This document shows positions 1 through 12,167 of a stretch of 64,000 bases of DNA, piece by piece; positions within the stretch are counted from its first letter, which is position 1, and each line of letters opens with the position of its first letter. The translations under genes and the position numbers were made by a program. The DNA lies in assembly GCA_958299035.1 (NCBI GenBank), contig CATQJL010000223.1, positions 82,962,255 to 83,026,254 on the forward strand. The letters run 5' to 3'. Under the pieces are notes generated by a model. The model searched no databases and was not told the origin of the DNA. It saw nothing but the letters and a program-made list of their open reading frames with translations. The stretch comes from Cylicocyclus nassatus (Eukaryota > Nematoda > Chromadorea > Rhabditida > Strongylidae).

Positions 1-1400
1 TCATCGAACGTCCGAGATACACGTAAGAAGACGTCTCCATAATAGGGGTGCCTTCCAATTCCATTTCTGCATCTTTACAAAGGGCGTTCTTCATGAACTG
101 AGTCTTCTTCCAATTTATTTGCACTCCGATCTTCTTCCCTACCTCGTTTAGTTCCTTCAGCATCGTCTCTGCTTCGGTGATACTGTTCGAGAAGAGAACG
201 ATGTCGTTCGCAAAACAAAGGTTCGACAGGAATCTCCCATCAACTCGTATGTCTCTCTCGTCCCAGTTTAGTGACTTCATTACCCACTGCAAGGCCGCGG
301 TGAACAGCTTCGGCAAAATAGTGTCGCCTTGTCGAATCCCCTTCCCAATTGGAATGGTTAGGGGGCGATGGAATAGCTGCATCGTTGTTGTACAGTCCTT
401 GTAGCAGTCGGCTAGTGTCCTCACGTAAGCTGGTTCCACTCCTTGATCGACTAGCGCTGACAGAATGACGTTGGTTTGGACGCTGTCAAAGGCTTTCTCG
501 TGGTCGACAAAGGTTAGGACGAGAGGCAGTCGGTAATCCTGGCAGACTTCTATAACCCTCGAAACCGTCTGGATGTGTTCCATGCAGTTGAATCCTTTGC
601 AAAATTCAGCTTGTTTTTGGGATTGGGCTTCATCCAGTGTCCTAGATATGCAAGCGAGGATAATCTTTGTGAAAAGTTTATAAATAAATAAATAAAATAA
701 ATAAATAAAAGTTTATACAGCACACTAGGCAGGCATATTGGACGGTTGTTTCGAAGATCTTCCCGTTCACCCTTCTTGAAAAGAAGGACGGTCTTGATGT
801 TCTCCACTAGTCGGGAATCCTTTCCTTCTGAAGGTAAGATGTTAGGTGCGACGCGAGAATCTCGTGTAGACGTTGTCCTCCAGCTCGCAGAAATTCGACG
901 CAAAGATGGTCTGGTCCTGGAGCCGTGGACGTCTTCATGGCTTGATTCGCCGTGCGCACTTCAGCAGGTAGAATTCGTGGTGGTACCTCTCCAGTGGGAA
1001 CAACGGTCATCGGCACGGGTCTTGATGAGCGGAAGAGGTTGGTATAGAAGTTCTTCGCGATAGATTCCATCTTGTATCGGGAAGAAGTCGGAGTCCCGTC
1101 TTCGTTCAATAGTGCAGCCAGCGGTACGTGATATTCGCAGAGGTCCCTTCGGCACTTCTTGAAACTTCGTTTTTCTTCGGCTGCTTCCAGTATATTGGCT
1201 TGTCTATACCTCCTAAGATCCTCGCGCAAAGGTGTTCTGCAACTGGCAATAGCTATCAGTCGCTCGAGACAGGTTGCATTCGAATCTATCCTCAGAAATC
1301 TTCTTCTTTCCAGCAATTTTTGGTGATCTTCAAAATTCGTTCCAAGTTCTTCTCAGAAGCCACAAAGGCGCACTTTCCGCGGCTTGCAATCCTTTAAGCC
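1..1400 (-). pseudogene. RTE reverse transcriptase remnant
   Basis: Conceptual translation of the minus strand shows the fingers/palm region of a LINE reverse transcriptase: TAPGPDHLCVEFLRAGG near 880-930, an intact-looking GIRQGDTISPKLF (motif B region) near 300-345, and the motif C block at 203-214 reading FAND. The normal catalytic motif is (F/Y)xDD, so the first catalytic Asp is replaced by Asn. Reading-frame breaks lie around 550-810. The enzyme would have copied the element's RNA at a nicked target. This copy cannot be active. Confidence 0.8.
681..710. repeat. AT-rich (TAAA)n simple repeat
   Basis: About 30 bases of TAAA units inside the LINE remnant. It may be a tail from another insertion, but no flanking duplication was seen. 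Confidence 0.8.
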
Positions 1401-1505
1401 GGTCGTAGTTGTACGTTGGGTCCCTTCGATAAGCCAGTCACAACTTGATATAATCTTCTTCAGCCCCTTCTTGCGGCACCGTGGCAAGCCTTCTTTTGCA
1501 GCTTT

Positions 1506-2330
1506 CTAAATCGTATCTTCGCTCGAAGAGTGGTGATTAGAGCCACGCAGAAGGATGCAATTATGAGACATCGAGCAAGCTCCATCTTCGGTTTGTGAGA
1601 ATATGGTCGATCCCGCTTGAGTCTTTCCGTTGCGCGGTTCCCTGTCCATTTGCGATTCTTTCTTCATGAAGATGGAACTCCCATGGAAGGGTCGTGCGAC
1701 GAAGAGAAGCCCAATGAGACGGTTGCCGTTTTCACTCCGGAGCCCATATGCGAACTTCCCAATCCTTTTCTTTTCTAAGGGCATCCCGATTTTCGCGTTA
1801 AAGTCGCCCACAACAAATGTGAAAAGGAATTCTCGTTGCGGACGACCTCCTCCACGTCATTGTAGAAAACATCTAGTTTTGAGTTGTCAGCTGCTGATGT
1901 TAATGAGTAGCAGTTCATGATGCTGATGGTCTTCTGACGTAGAGGTCGTAATTGTGGGATGGCTAGTCGACTTGATAGAATCTTATGCGAATCAACAAGA
2001 TGAACGATAGATGGGTGGACGACAAAACCAACACCTCCTACGTTTTGTGAACCTTCTCACCACAAATGGTGAGTGTCCCATCAGTCATATGTCGCACGTC
2101 CTTTTTTCTGGACTTCGTTTCCTGCACAGCGATGATGTGGTACTTGATGTGCTCTGCAGCGTCGAAAAGAGCGTGGAGGTCGGCATTTGTGGAGACTGTC
2201 CCGGCGTTGTAGGTGTTATTGTCCTGGCAGAGCGTGTCGTTTCTGTTCAGTCAAAAAGACGCTCTGAGGACCTGACATCGTTCTTGCTACCACCCGGCGC
2301 CGTAAGCGAGATCTGGGCCTGTACTAATCA
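1506..2330 (-). pseudogene. RTE AP-endonuclease-like domain remnant
   Basis: Upstream of the reverse transcriptase the minus strand encodes pieces of an APE-type endonuclease: VQETKSRKKD near 2090-2120, then GDFNAKIGMP near 1780-1810. These are the catalytic Glu and the GDFN block of the family. The parts lie in different frames, so the gene is broken. The domain would nick target DNA for target-primed reverse transcription. Confidence 0.75.
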
Positions 2331-2400
2331 ACCCTACCTGCCTCCATTTCTTGCCGTCAGCCAGCCCTGATGTCGACTTGAGGTCCCTGAAATCTCAAAT

Positions 2401-3040
2401 TGCCTCCGAGGACCCTCAAGCCAGGCTGAGCATCTTTTATTTGTGTTACTGCCTAGTTTTGCTGTCGAAATAGTGTGGGAATTGGAAGAAAAAACAAAAA
2501 AATGTCCTCGTTTGCCATTTATTTGGTCCGAAGTGTGAACCTGCCGGAAGGTTTACAATCTACTTTCGTCAAAATTTGAGATGCCATCTTGCCAGCCTAC
2601 CGGCAGGTCAGAGAGTGCATGAAATAGTGTGTAGTCTGCGGAGTGCAACCTGCCGGCATCTCGACGTGCCCCTACCACGTCCAGATGCCGGCACCTTTGC
2701 CGACGGCGTCTGTGAAGCGTCGCGCGGCAATATCACACAATTAACGTCTAGCAGAAGGATCAGAAAATTTATTTTCTTTCAAAAAACCATAATTTTTATT
2801 AATATATGGATTTTTCCTTGTTCAAATTCTTGATATATCTATGGAAAAAATAAAAGGTTATATCCTATAACCAAAAAAAACGCCATCTTCTTCTTCTTGC
2901 AAATCCTTTAAATCTTGCTTGCAACGTCGCCTGCTTCTTGCTCTTATCAATCAGCTGTTCTTTCAGGTCAATGTCTATCAAGGCGCTTTCACAGATGCGA
3001 CATTTCTGTGCGTTTTGTCATTGCCGCCGCACACAGCAAA
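2401..3040. other. No gene seen; short CCTGCCGG inverted repeats
   Basis: Between about 2540 and 2705 the motif CCTGCCGG/CCGGCAGG and ATGCCGGCA recur in both orientations, suggesting a small decayed foldback. Nothing coding was recognised. Confidence 0.4.
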
Positions 3041-3044
3041 AACT

Positions 3045-3118
3045 GACGCGTGGTTCAATGGTTAGTGCTGCGGAGCTCAAAGTTGACGCATGCAGGTTCG
3101 AGCGCGCTTGATGTATCT
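3045..3118 (+). ncRNA. tRNA-like Pol III sequence (SINE head or tRNA pseudogene)
   Basis: An internal A box (TGGTTCAATGG, 3051-3061) and a B-box-like GGTTCGAGCGC (3095-3105) are spaced as in a tRNA. The B box departs from GGTTCGANTCC in its last bases, and I could not build a proper acceptor stem. I therefore read it as a tRNA-derived element or pseudogene, not a working tRNA. Confidence 0.5.
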
Positions 3119-3333
3119 AAGTGCTTTGCGGCTGCCTGCGTTATCAAAATTTCATGTGCATATGACTGCGGAGTACGAGTATTTAAAACTATCAGAACCT
3201 ACGAGCGATCGAAGCGAATAAGATGTCACAAAGCTAATCAAAAAGCGAGAATCTAAAGCAAGATTTAGCTTGCGCCCGAAACACGAGCATGCCGCGAGGT
3301 TCGCGAACTTGCCGGCATTTTTGATGCCACCAG

Positions 3334-3907
3334 CTCAGATAATAGCCGGAGGCAGGCGGCCATGCGATTTATGGGCGGGCGGGCACCGGAAAAATAGTTC
3401 GCTGATTTCTTGCGGTCCGCTTGCAGATATTTGGAAGAATTTTAGCGAAATTTTAGACAAACCGCGACAAACAGTCGCGGTTTCCTTAAAGATTAGCTGC
3501 GGCGCAGTGGCCGCAATCTCACCGACTTTTCGCGAGAATATGCGAAATTTCCGAGGACCGCACGGTCCTTTGTGGAGGACGCAGCCCCCAGGTACCTTCG
3601 GCTGAGAGAAAGTACCTCAAACTTGAGTAATTAAACCAACGGTGTCACCTCCGCCACACTTACCTGTGCTCGACGCCCGAAACTCCGTAAAAAGAGTCCG
3701 AGGCCTGCTGAAAGTTCGGCCAGCGTTTGCTGAAAGAGATTATTTGACGAGCGCCTGCAGAAAATTCTGCGTTGTTGCCCCTTGGCAGAACATTAGACAG
3801 TAAAGGAAGTACCGCTCGCTGAAGGTTTGGCCATGTCCCAAAAATCTGCAGACCGCTTGCAGAAAAACGCGAGTTTGCGGACCGCCTGCCCCCGGCGGTT
3901 ATCTGAG
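3334..3907. mobile_element. CTCAG-family inverted-repeat element, copy 1
   Basis: 574 bp bounded by CTCAGATAATAGCCGGAG at the left and its near reverse complement ending TTATCTGAG at the right. The interior has many short GC-rich blocks (GCGAGTTTGCGG, GGCCAGCG) and no ORF of note. Other copies are at 4008, 24389, 25006 and 26013. No convincing TSD was found, so the superfamily is open. Confidence 0.75.
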
Positions 3908-4007
3908 CGGTAGGGTAGATTACTACCATCCCTGATGTACAGGGTTTCTTTCTATTCTTCTAACTGGCGGAGTTGACATATTTTCCCCTACAAGAGCAGA
4001 TCTACTA

Positions 4008-4716
4008 CTCAGATAATCGCCGGGGCAAGCGGTCCACAAACTCTTGCTTTTCTGCAGCCGGTCAGCAGAATTTTGGGGCGTTGCCAAACTTTCAGCGGGC
4101 GGCACTTCCGTTACGGTCGCATATTCTGCCAGCGGGCAGCAATACAGCATTTTCTGCAAGCTCTTGGCAAATAATTTCTCTCAGCAAGCTCGGACTCTTT
4201 TTAAGCAGTTTCGGCCGTACGCCTAGCAAAGGTGAGACTCTACAGTTACCCAAGTTTGGTGCACCTTCTTTCAACGGAAGCTAACCTTTGATTCAACTGG
4301 CTTGGCACCATTAGGGCGGGGTTCCGTGATCCAACTGAGGCCGTTCGCGCCCGCGACGCGGCCTCAGTTCTCTCTCGCGCGAGTGCTCTCTGATCATTAC
4401 CTAGTCCTAATTAGGTCACGAAGCCCCGCCTTTGCCGAAGCCAATCGTTGAATTAAACGGTGCTCTGGGCAGTGTGGTCCTTCACAAAGGACCGTGCGGC
4501 CCCGAGCAATTTTGCATATTCTCGCGGAAAATCCACGAGAACGCGGTCACTGAGCCGCAAATCCATAGAAAAACCGCGATAATTTTTTAAGCGTTCGTCT
4601 AAACATTGGCCAAAATTATTCCAAATTTCTGCAAGCGGACCGCAAGAAATCAGCGAACTATTTTTTCGGTGCCCGCTTGCTCAAAATTCGCCTGGCCGCC
4701 TTGGCGATTGTCTGAG
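4008..4716. mobile_element. CTCAG-family element, copy 2, inverted and interrupted
   Basis: Same family in the opposite orientation to copy 1, with both CTCAG...CTGAG termini present. It is about 130 bp longer because a second small inverted-repeat element sits at about 4282-4460. Copies 1 and 2 face each other 100 bp apart, forming a large imperfect inverted repeat. Confidence 0.7.
4282..4460. mobile_element. Small foldback nested in the CTCAG element
   Basis: Arms GATTCAACTGGCTTGG...GGGCGGGGTTCCGTGA and, inverted, TCACGAAGCCCCGCC...CCAATCGTTGAATTAA match imperfectly. It splits the host CTCAG element, so it is the younger insertion. Confidence 0.55.
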
Positions 4717-5863
4717 TAAGCCCACTCCTGATTTCCACGGAGCAATCGCTGACCCGGGTGTGGAGCGGGCAGGACCGCTTAGCGACCGGAAAAACGAGAC
4801 GGCGGTGGATGTGGCCTGGCCGGCTCTCAGCTAGGCATCCGGCCGAAACCGGAAACGTCGAACTCCTTTACAGCTTGGGAGGGCCTACCAGAGTATACAT
4901 ACACTTGGCTGTGCAGTTCGACACCAGTGTCATCCCCACGCACGTTGAGGAGCTGACCATTGTGAGGGAAACTGTATATTATATTATATTAGGATGTCCC
5001 ATAATTATTTACCGTTTCTACTCTAAACATCAGCTTTTCTCGAGAACTAGGGCAACTACAAAGGATACAAATACATGATTGTACTTCAGTATGTATGAGC
5101 CAAACAATCACGTGCGTGCGAGGAGCTCAGGACGTCTGGACAGATTTGCCATTTTACTTCCATTCATTTTTTCTTAGTTTCTAGCCATGGAAAAAATACA
5201 AAAATTGTCTAGTTGAATGTTCGATGTGTCAAACATATGCTAGGTTAAATAAGAAATTTTTTGAATTTTTTGGGGCGGAGATACGATTTTTGACAGTGAA
5301 ACTCGTTTTTGACTGCTATCATATTTCAGCTCAAAACTTTACGTGGAATGCGATTTGTGCACACTCTTGATACTCATCTTGGAGAGCTTGCTTTGCCCTA
5401 TCGAATTGTTACTCAAGCCGCATCTGTATGCGATTTGCAGAATCGTCTCCTTTGCTAAAGTAATAGATGGAGAAAGCACAGCCCTAAAAGCGGATAATAG
5501 GACAAACGATATTTGGCGCTTTAATTCCATAGCGTGTGGTTCTTTGATGCGAAATTTCTGGAGTCGGCGAAAGAGTAGTGCTTTGTCTTGAGTGCAAAAA
5601 GAGGCAGCTAATTCAATTTTGAAGAAACTTTATCATGTCGAAAATGATCATTTCACTCAGGTGGCCCAATATCTGGACTTCAAATTCGTTTATTAGGCCA
5701 GAGGTTATTCACATGCTAAATATGGATATGATAAATGATAATGGGTGTGATATATGACAATTATGACCCGTTATGCTCGGTAGGCCCTTTTTATCACGGT
5801 GTGATAGGATGACAAGCCAACACATCTCATGAGTCCCAACTCTGTATACCTGTACCTTGCCTC
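4717..5863. other. No gene recognised
   Basis: Mixed-composition sequence with short ORFs only. Nothing matched a family I know, and no terminal repeats were seen. Confidence 0.4.
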
Positions 5864-6170
5864 CAGCGGCGTACCCAAGGTTTTCGTTCGGGGGGGGGGG
5901 ACAAAAAATTTTTCCGATAAAGTACGTGGCCTGGGCCACGCACTCCGAAGAATTTTTTGGTATGCTTCTCAAAATTTTTGCGTACTCCTAACTCCGAGTT
6001 ACAGAAAAGGGGGCATGGCGCTAGCCACGGCTCTGAAAAATTCTATTTATAAGGCTAAACTGAATTTTTAAAAAGTTTAAAAAAGACTTTAATTATTTAC
6101 AAGTATAAACAAGCCACTTGCACATTTTTATAGCTCAAGCAACTTTCAAAATTTTCGCGACCCATTAATC
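5864..6170 (+). mobile_element. CAGTGGCG-family MITE (hAT-like), right end missing
   Basis: Begins CAGCGGCGTACCC followed by a G-run, then the block CACGCACTCCGAA and an AT-rich tail with ATTTACAAGTA. The same order is seen in the full copy at 48466-51565, which has perfect 12-bp termini. The right terminus GGTACGCCACTG is not present here. Confidence 0.65.
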
Positions 6171-6464
6171 AGCATAGTCATCCCATCTGTGTAGGGGCCT
6201 GCATGGTCACATCGCGAGAGTCGGACGTGCGTACGGCCATTGCGCCGAGAAGGTCCCTTGTCCGTCCCATGAATTAGGTGTGTGCCAGACTTACCTTTTC
6301 GACGGGTTCATTCACCCCCTCTGCTATTGGTCAGTGCATTGATTTGACCAACAGCGAATGAGTGAACCGGACGAACAGGTTAAACAGGATAAATTTGGCA
6401 GCGGTGCAGTGAGATCGGACGTGGTCGGCGCAATGGCCAATCCACTCTCGCGATTATGCAGGCT

Positions 6465-6765
6465 CCCATATTAACTCCCAGTCCCAGAGCTCAAACTTTG
6501 CAAAAATTTCTTAAGACTTATTGCATTCGTAATTAGCATGCTTAGTTAATCCCCTGTGCCAGCTCCGTAGCTCGAACGTAGAAAATCGATAAAAATTGTT
6601 GAAGAAGTTGCAGGTCGATGACGAAAAGTAGACTGCTACTGCAATGCCGTTGTATGTGTGCCAGGTTTGGACCTGATTGGATCAGAAAAGGAATTTCTTT
6701 TCGGAGCAGACAGACAGACAGACGAAAAATAGACAGACAGGTAGATAGACGAATAGATAGACAGC
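6465..6765 (-). mobile_element. Helitron-like non-autonomous element, partial
   Basis: Contains the family blocks CAAACTTTGCAAAAA, a GATCGATAAAA-type stretch, CGACGAAAAGTAG-type sequence, and an (AGAC)n run near 6710-6765. It matches 18815-19110 in reverse orientation. The CTAGT terminus is degraded. Confidence 0.45.
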
Positions 6766-6769
6766 CATC

Positions 6770-8314
6770 AGCATCCGTTTCCATCGTCAGCCGTTTTTCT
6801 ATCTTGAGAGCGCAAAATCACCATATCACACTGCAAGGTATGCTTCTTATCTTCCGTTTTTTTTTAAATTTTTCAATGTGTAGTTACTTCCGATTCGCTC
6901 CTCCAAGTTTGAGTGCACTTGAAGTCATCTTCCATGCTTCTTCATGACTCTCATGTGCAGTTTGACTCTCATACATTACCTTTGTATTCGTAGTCGTCTT
7001 TTTGGTGTGCTTTGTTTCGTTTACCTTTGTCATATGGAATATCTTTTTCTGGAGCACATCTTTTTACATTGGCATAGGTTTCAATTTGTGACTGAGAAAT
7101 AGATCATTGTAGCAGCAAGGCACATTCGAAAAGAATGAGCGCATCCAAATCCGAAGAGATTCATTCCGCGAATAAACTTTAGCTTGCGCAAGTGAAGTAC
7201 TTGAATTTGCGTAATAGTTTTGGACAAACAGATCGCATACAGAATAGTACATAAACAAGAAGATGCCCAGGGGCGGTAGCAATCGCCCACTCGCTATGCG
7301 GGCCATTGTTAACGAGAGCCCGCACAGGCGAAAGCGCCCTTTCCGCGATTTACGAAAGTCTGAGAAACGCGGCCCAAACGGGCAGCGCCGTCCGACTCGT
7401 CGAGATGGGGAACTGCTGCCCAGCTGCCGTGCCCTACATAACCAAACTTGCCAGGTCGGACCATATTCCTCAATAGATAGGAGCCCGGTCACAGCTTGGC
7501 TTCATATATCGCGGGCGCCAGTGCTCGCGCCTATACGGGCTGTTACCTGTAGGGGAACCCCTTCCCATACAGGAGATTGATAAATACCGCCCCAGGTTCA
7601 AAGACAAGAGGACCTATGGTATATGATGAAAGCGCCTACTTTGACGGACGGCTGATGGCTACAGGCGATAAGGGCAGTGGCCCAGCAGATTGATACTTTG
7701 GAGCATTTATCGTTCTTGACTTATCTGAAGGAGCTGAGTCTAAAATTGTGCTTTGCGGCTTTGGAGATATTGATAACTCATTTTACTGGACGCGGAAATT
7801 ACTACTTTGACGGGAAGCGGAAGCCCTACTCTTTATAGTACGATTGGTGCTGGAGCCAATAACACAACTGAGGACGAGAGGAGTGACTGTCTCAACCTAC
7901 CTGGACACCACGAGTCAGTCGTTTGCTAGAGGGCGGCCTTTTACTCCCCGCCCACGAAGCACTTTCTATGTCCGAGTTACTAAAATCCAGAAGCTGTTGG
8001 ACTCAGTTCCTCTAGGGGAATCAAACGAAATACTTCAAACTCGCCGCTGCCTAGTCACTTCAATGGCTGCTGGCGGCGGCTGCCGGCGCAGGATGAAGGC
8101 TCCCTCACTGCTTGGTTTTGGCGTCTTGGTTGGTATAATTCAATAATAATGACTCACAGGTACTAGGCCATCTAGCAGTTTCCAGAAAACATGTACCAGA
8201 TGAACATGAATGAACAGCAGCTGGATAGAGATAAGTATTGCCCAGAAACGCATAAGCATAACCGACTGAATTGACTCGTCCACTTGTAATTGACTGAGAA
8301 CTGCCCAACAAAAG
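6770..8314. other. No gene assigned; GC-rich block 7261-7580
   Basis: The minus strand is open over 7064-7492 (142 codons), but the encoded sequence resembles no family I recognise and the local GC-rich block raises the chance of an accidental ORF. Parts of 7690-7870 resemble the interior of the foldback at 17399-17794, so some of this is decayed repeat. Confidence 0.35.
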
Positions 8315-9115
<801 letters not shown>

Positions 9116-9946
9116 TATAATAAATGAATGAGGCTTGATATGTAAACAATCAATCACTCATATAGGAAGGACGCTAGAAGATCTAACGACCGACGAAGAG
9201 ATGTGTTACACTGCATAATCTTCCCTCACTTGTAAGACGACCCACGGGAACTTCCGCGGAGTTCGACGCCGCCATGAATGAAAACGGAAATTTCCAAAGC
9301 TTTCATTATAGGCTGCGCAAGGTTGGTCACTGATGTTGAGCCGAAAGTCAATTGTTCAAGCTTGAGGCCTTAATCCCAAGTGGAGAGGTATTACGAACGT
9401 TAAGTTGATGCAATAGCGTCACCTTTCGAAAACCTTTGTATCCTGCTCGCGCAGGTTCTCGCCACTCCTCGCTTACCTCACGACCACTTATGAAAGAAAT
9501 CTGCGTCATTCAAAGTGGCCGTTTTGAGGTGAAAATTATAAACCTCGCGTCTTTATCCACGGAACGACTGTGAGCGGGAAGTTATGAGCCCTTTGGAGCG
9601 GAATGACGAGGAAAGTGCAATTTTTTCAGCGCTAATCTGATACAGTGATAAGTACGATTATAATAAACATTAATATCCACTGTTAGAGCGCCTCGATACT
9701 TACAGTCATCCGCACGCCGTTAAAAAGACCCTTCCCAATTTCCTACACGCTTACCTAAACGTTCTTTCTTCTTTTCACCTTTTGGGGTATAAAATATGCT
9801 ATTCTGGATATCTGGCTTCCATTGAGAAGTTTTTGGTTTTTTTGGAACTATGAGCAAAAGTAGGCACATTTTTCAGTGACTGCGTTCGAGTACATGTTAG
9901 AACGGCATTTTTGACGGTGATTTTCACTTGGGTAGGAGTTTCTCAG
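9116..9946. other. No gene recognised; possible TATA box near 9786
   Basis: A TATAAAA stretch lies near 9786, about 160 bases before the possible exon at 9947. This could be chance. No repeat family was recognised here. Confidence 0.3.
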
Positions 9947-9994
9947 GAGCTGCAATCTTGGGAAAGGAAGGTTTGGAGTCAGATTCTTACTGAG
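9947..9994 (+). CDS. Possible 48-bp internal exon
   Basis: A good nematode-like acceptor (GTTTCTCAG) is followed by exactly 16 open codons, ELQSWERKVWSQILTE, and a perfect donor (GAG then GTAAGT). The length is a multiple of three. No partner exon was identified with confidence, though 10370-10510 is open on the same strand. The gene family is unknown. Confidence 0.3.
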
Positions 9995-10804
9995 GTAAGT
10001 ACATAACATATTACAACAACGGAGCAGTTGAAGGCAAGTTACATAAGTGGTCAAGAACATTTAGGTCAGGTGACCTGGTTTTGAAGGGATGTTTGACCCA
10101 ATCAACTCTATCAACTTCAACGAAAACTGTTTATTAGGGGGTTTAACTTGTTTAACATAAGCCTTTTAGAACTTACGCTAGATGTTTGGGACTGCTTTGC
10201 ATTGTTTTCGCTTTGTAATAATCCCAAAAATTAAAACACTTATGGAGAACGCGATGGTCGGAATTTTGGCAGCTTCAAAACCACTATTTGATGGCGACGT
10301 GAAGGCAAATCTCTATTTAATTTAAAAATGAGTATTATTTTGCCTAAAAACAGTCTTTTCCATTCGCATTTACAACAAAGTTCATGTGTAAAAATGACTT
10401 TGTCCACAATGAGAAAAAGGATGGAAAATAGTAGGCAACCATGGAAGACGGCCAGGAGGTGCGCTTTTTCCGAAGATCACCAACACAGCAGCCTCATTCA
10501 AGCTAAGCATCTTTCAAGGATGCAGACAACTTAGTGTACTAGCGTATGAAATTACCTCTAAGTTTGACGGTTTGGCGATAACTAAATGTTCACGATTTTG
10601 ATTAAAAAAATTAATGGATTTTCTCGTATTTTCACCCCCCAACAGTTGTGTTTTGAATCTGCGGCCCATGCAACGCCCTTCTGGACGGCGGCCAGGATCC
10701 TCCAAAGGCCCGGAATGATTAAATTATGGAAGTCGAAAATCTGGGTAGACGGTGTGCCTTTAATCTTCCCGTAATCCCAGCAGATGGCACTACCGCGCGA
10801 GATA
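9995..10804. other. No assigned gene
   Basis: The plus strand is open over 10328-10534 and could hold a following exon for 9947-9994, but no splice pair was convincing. Confidence 0.3.
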
Positions 10805-11290
10805 TTAGGTTGGAAAGAAAGTTCTCGGACATTTTTTGATCAAATCTGTTATATCTCGAAATCTCATGTATGTACATGCGCAAAAATTTGCAGCTGTATT
10901 TTCACTTGCCTGTATCTGAAATTGCAAGTGGGAGGAGCCTGGAATCAATGGAGGCGGAGTTTGTCACTTTTTAGTTACCTCATTTTTCTTGTAATTCAAG
11001 CTCAAATTTGATCTGAACTGTGCGACTAAGTATGTAAGTATGTGTATACTATGAATTGGAGCATGTGCGGGTTTCATAACATTTATGGAAGTTGGAGATC
11101 TGGGTTAGGGCAAAGCTTATGGTTTAGGGTTTTTGCTTGAATTTACACTGAAAACACTGATAAGCTTACCATGGTTTTGTAGAGATTGCTTTTCTCTATC
11201 CAATGGTGTGCAGCATGCCCCGATTAGTGTTTACATCGAAACAAAAACCTTGTCTAAATGCAATGTCTGAGAACTTTCTTTCCAACCTAA
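10805..11290. mobile_element. Mariner-type MITE, family A
   Basis: 486 bp with termini TTAGGTTGGAAAGAAAGT and the inverted counterpart, flanked on both sides by TA. The TA duplication and TTAGGTTG-type ends indicate Tc1/mariner-class mobilisation. No transposase is encoded. Relatives are at 41165-42187 and, split, at 48152 plus 51755. Confidence 0.85.
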
Positions 11291-11624
11291 TATGATCTCC
11301 TTAGTGTAAAAGATAACTTAGACGAAGTTTGCGATTTTTCTACTTTTTGGGTCACTTAATGCCGCTAGTTTTAGTGAATTCCGAGCTTTTCATTCTTTAG
11401 GTCACCTAACGTGGAATAGCAATTTTGCCAATGTTTTGTGATATAGACAAATACCAACGGGATCCACTTACAACACTAAATACACCGTGTATTGTGTTGT
11501 TGTATCATTAACAGAAGAAGCAAGCAATTATTTTTCAATCGAACGCACAGTATCATTTAAATCACAACTAGTAATACTTTCTGGACTTTCGTCTTTTAAA
11601 GTAGTCGATCCGGATCCGTGTGTT
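11291..11624. other. 3' flank of the decayed membrane-protein gene
   Basis: No ORF. The segment 11510-11620 (TTATTTTTCAATCGAAC) matches 56470-56500 next to the intact paralogue, marking this edge of the segmental duplication. Confidence 0.5.
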
Positions 11625-12150
11625 TCAGCGCCTTGTCGGCGCTCTTCTTCCACTTGAGGATGCCCCGCCACCGGACGAGCTGCTTGCGCTTTCTCTTTCT
11701 TGCGCTTTCTTTACTTCTTTTTCTTGCCTTTCTTGTCTTTGTTTTCTCCTTCTATAAACGGCTACGAACATCGTAATCACTATCACAACGCCGAGGACCG
11801 CTACTATTATGATACCTGCTATGAGTAGCTGAAATTGATTTTGTATAGAAAGCACGAATGCAGCCGAAGCAAAAGACAGAACCCACAGGTGACAGCCCCT
11901 TCTGCTTCTTTTCTTTTTCTTGCTTTTCACCACTTTTTTCTTCTTTTCGCTCTTCTTGTGTCGTAGAAATCGAGGTCGTAAGAGTTGTGGTGGTTGTGGT
12001 CGTGGTCGTGGTTGCTAAATTTAACAAAATCAAATGAAAAAGGGTAATCTGCAAATTTGCTGCAGTACGGGAGCAGTGACTGAAAAGAGCCTTGCTCCAG
12101 CACAGATGCCGCGTTGCAACCATCCTAGGGGTTGTTTTCAGCGTTAGAAA
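11625..12150 (-). pseudogene. Decayed Thr-rich single-pass membrane protein (paralogue of 56.5 kb gene)
   Basis: The last exon (11625-11828) encodes LLIAGIIIVAVLGVV, a membrane span, then a basic cytoplasmic tail and a Ser-rich end. A 58-bp intron (11829-11886, GTGGGT...TTTCAG) joins it in frame to a Thr-rich stretch. Upstream, SFQSLLPYCSKFADYPFSF aligns with SFWLLLSYCNDFVENQSF of the intact gene, but it lies in a different frame from the Thr run because two bases are missing near 12015. Further up, AENNP-stop-DGC aligns with AENSC of the paralogue, giving an in-frame TAG. Two lesions argue for a pseudogene. An extra intron that hides them is less likely. A MITE lies 20 bp beyond. Confidence 0.6.
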
Positions 12151-12167
12151 ACGTATTCCCTCTTCTA

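Larger units (their letters stand above)
1..2400 (-). mobile_element. Degenerate RTE-type non-LTR retrotransposon
   Basis: Reading leftwards, the order is endonuclease then reverse transcriptase, as in RTE-clade LINEs. The copy runs off the left window edge, so its 3' end is not seen. Its frames are broken in several places and an AT-rich simple repeat interrupts it at 681-710, so it is a dead copy. Its 5' limit near 2400 is approximate. The closest family (RTE versus a neighbouring clade) is inferred from the GDFNAKIG endonuclease motif and the TAPGPD reverse-transcriptase motif. Confidence 0.85.

Noticed and set aside
7064..7492. 142-codon minus-strand gene
   Set aside because: No recognisable domain, GC-rich local composition and overlapping open frames on the other strand; support is too weak to call.
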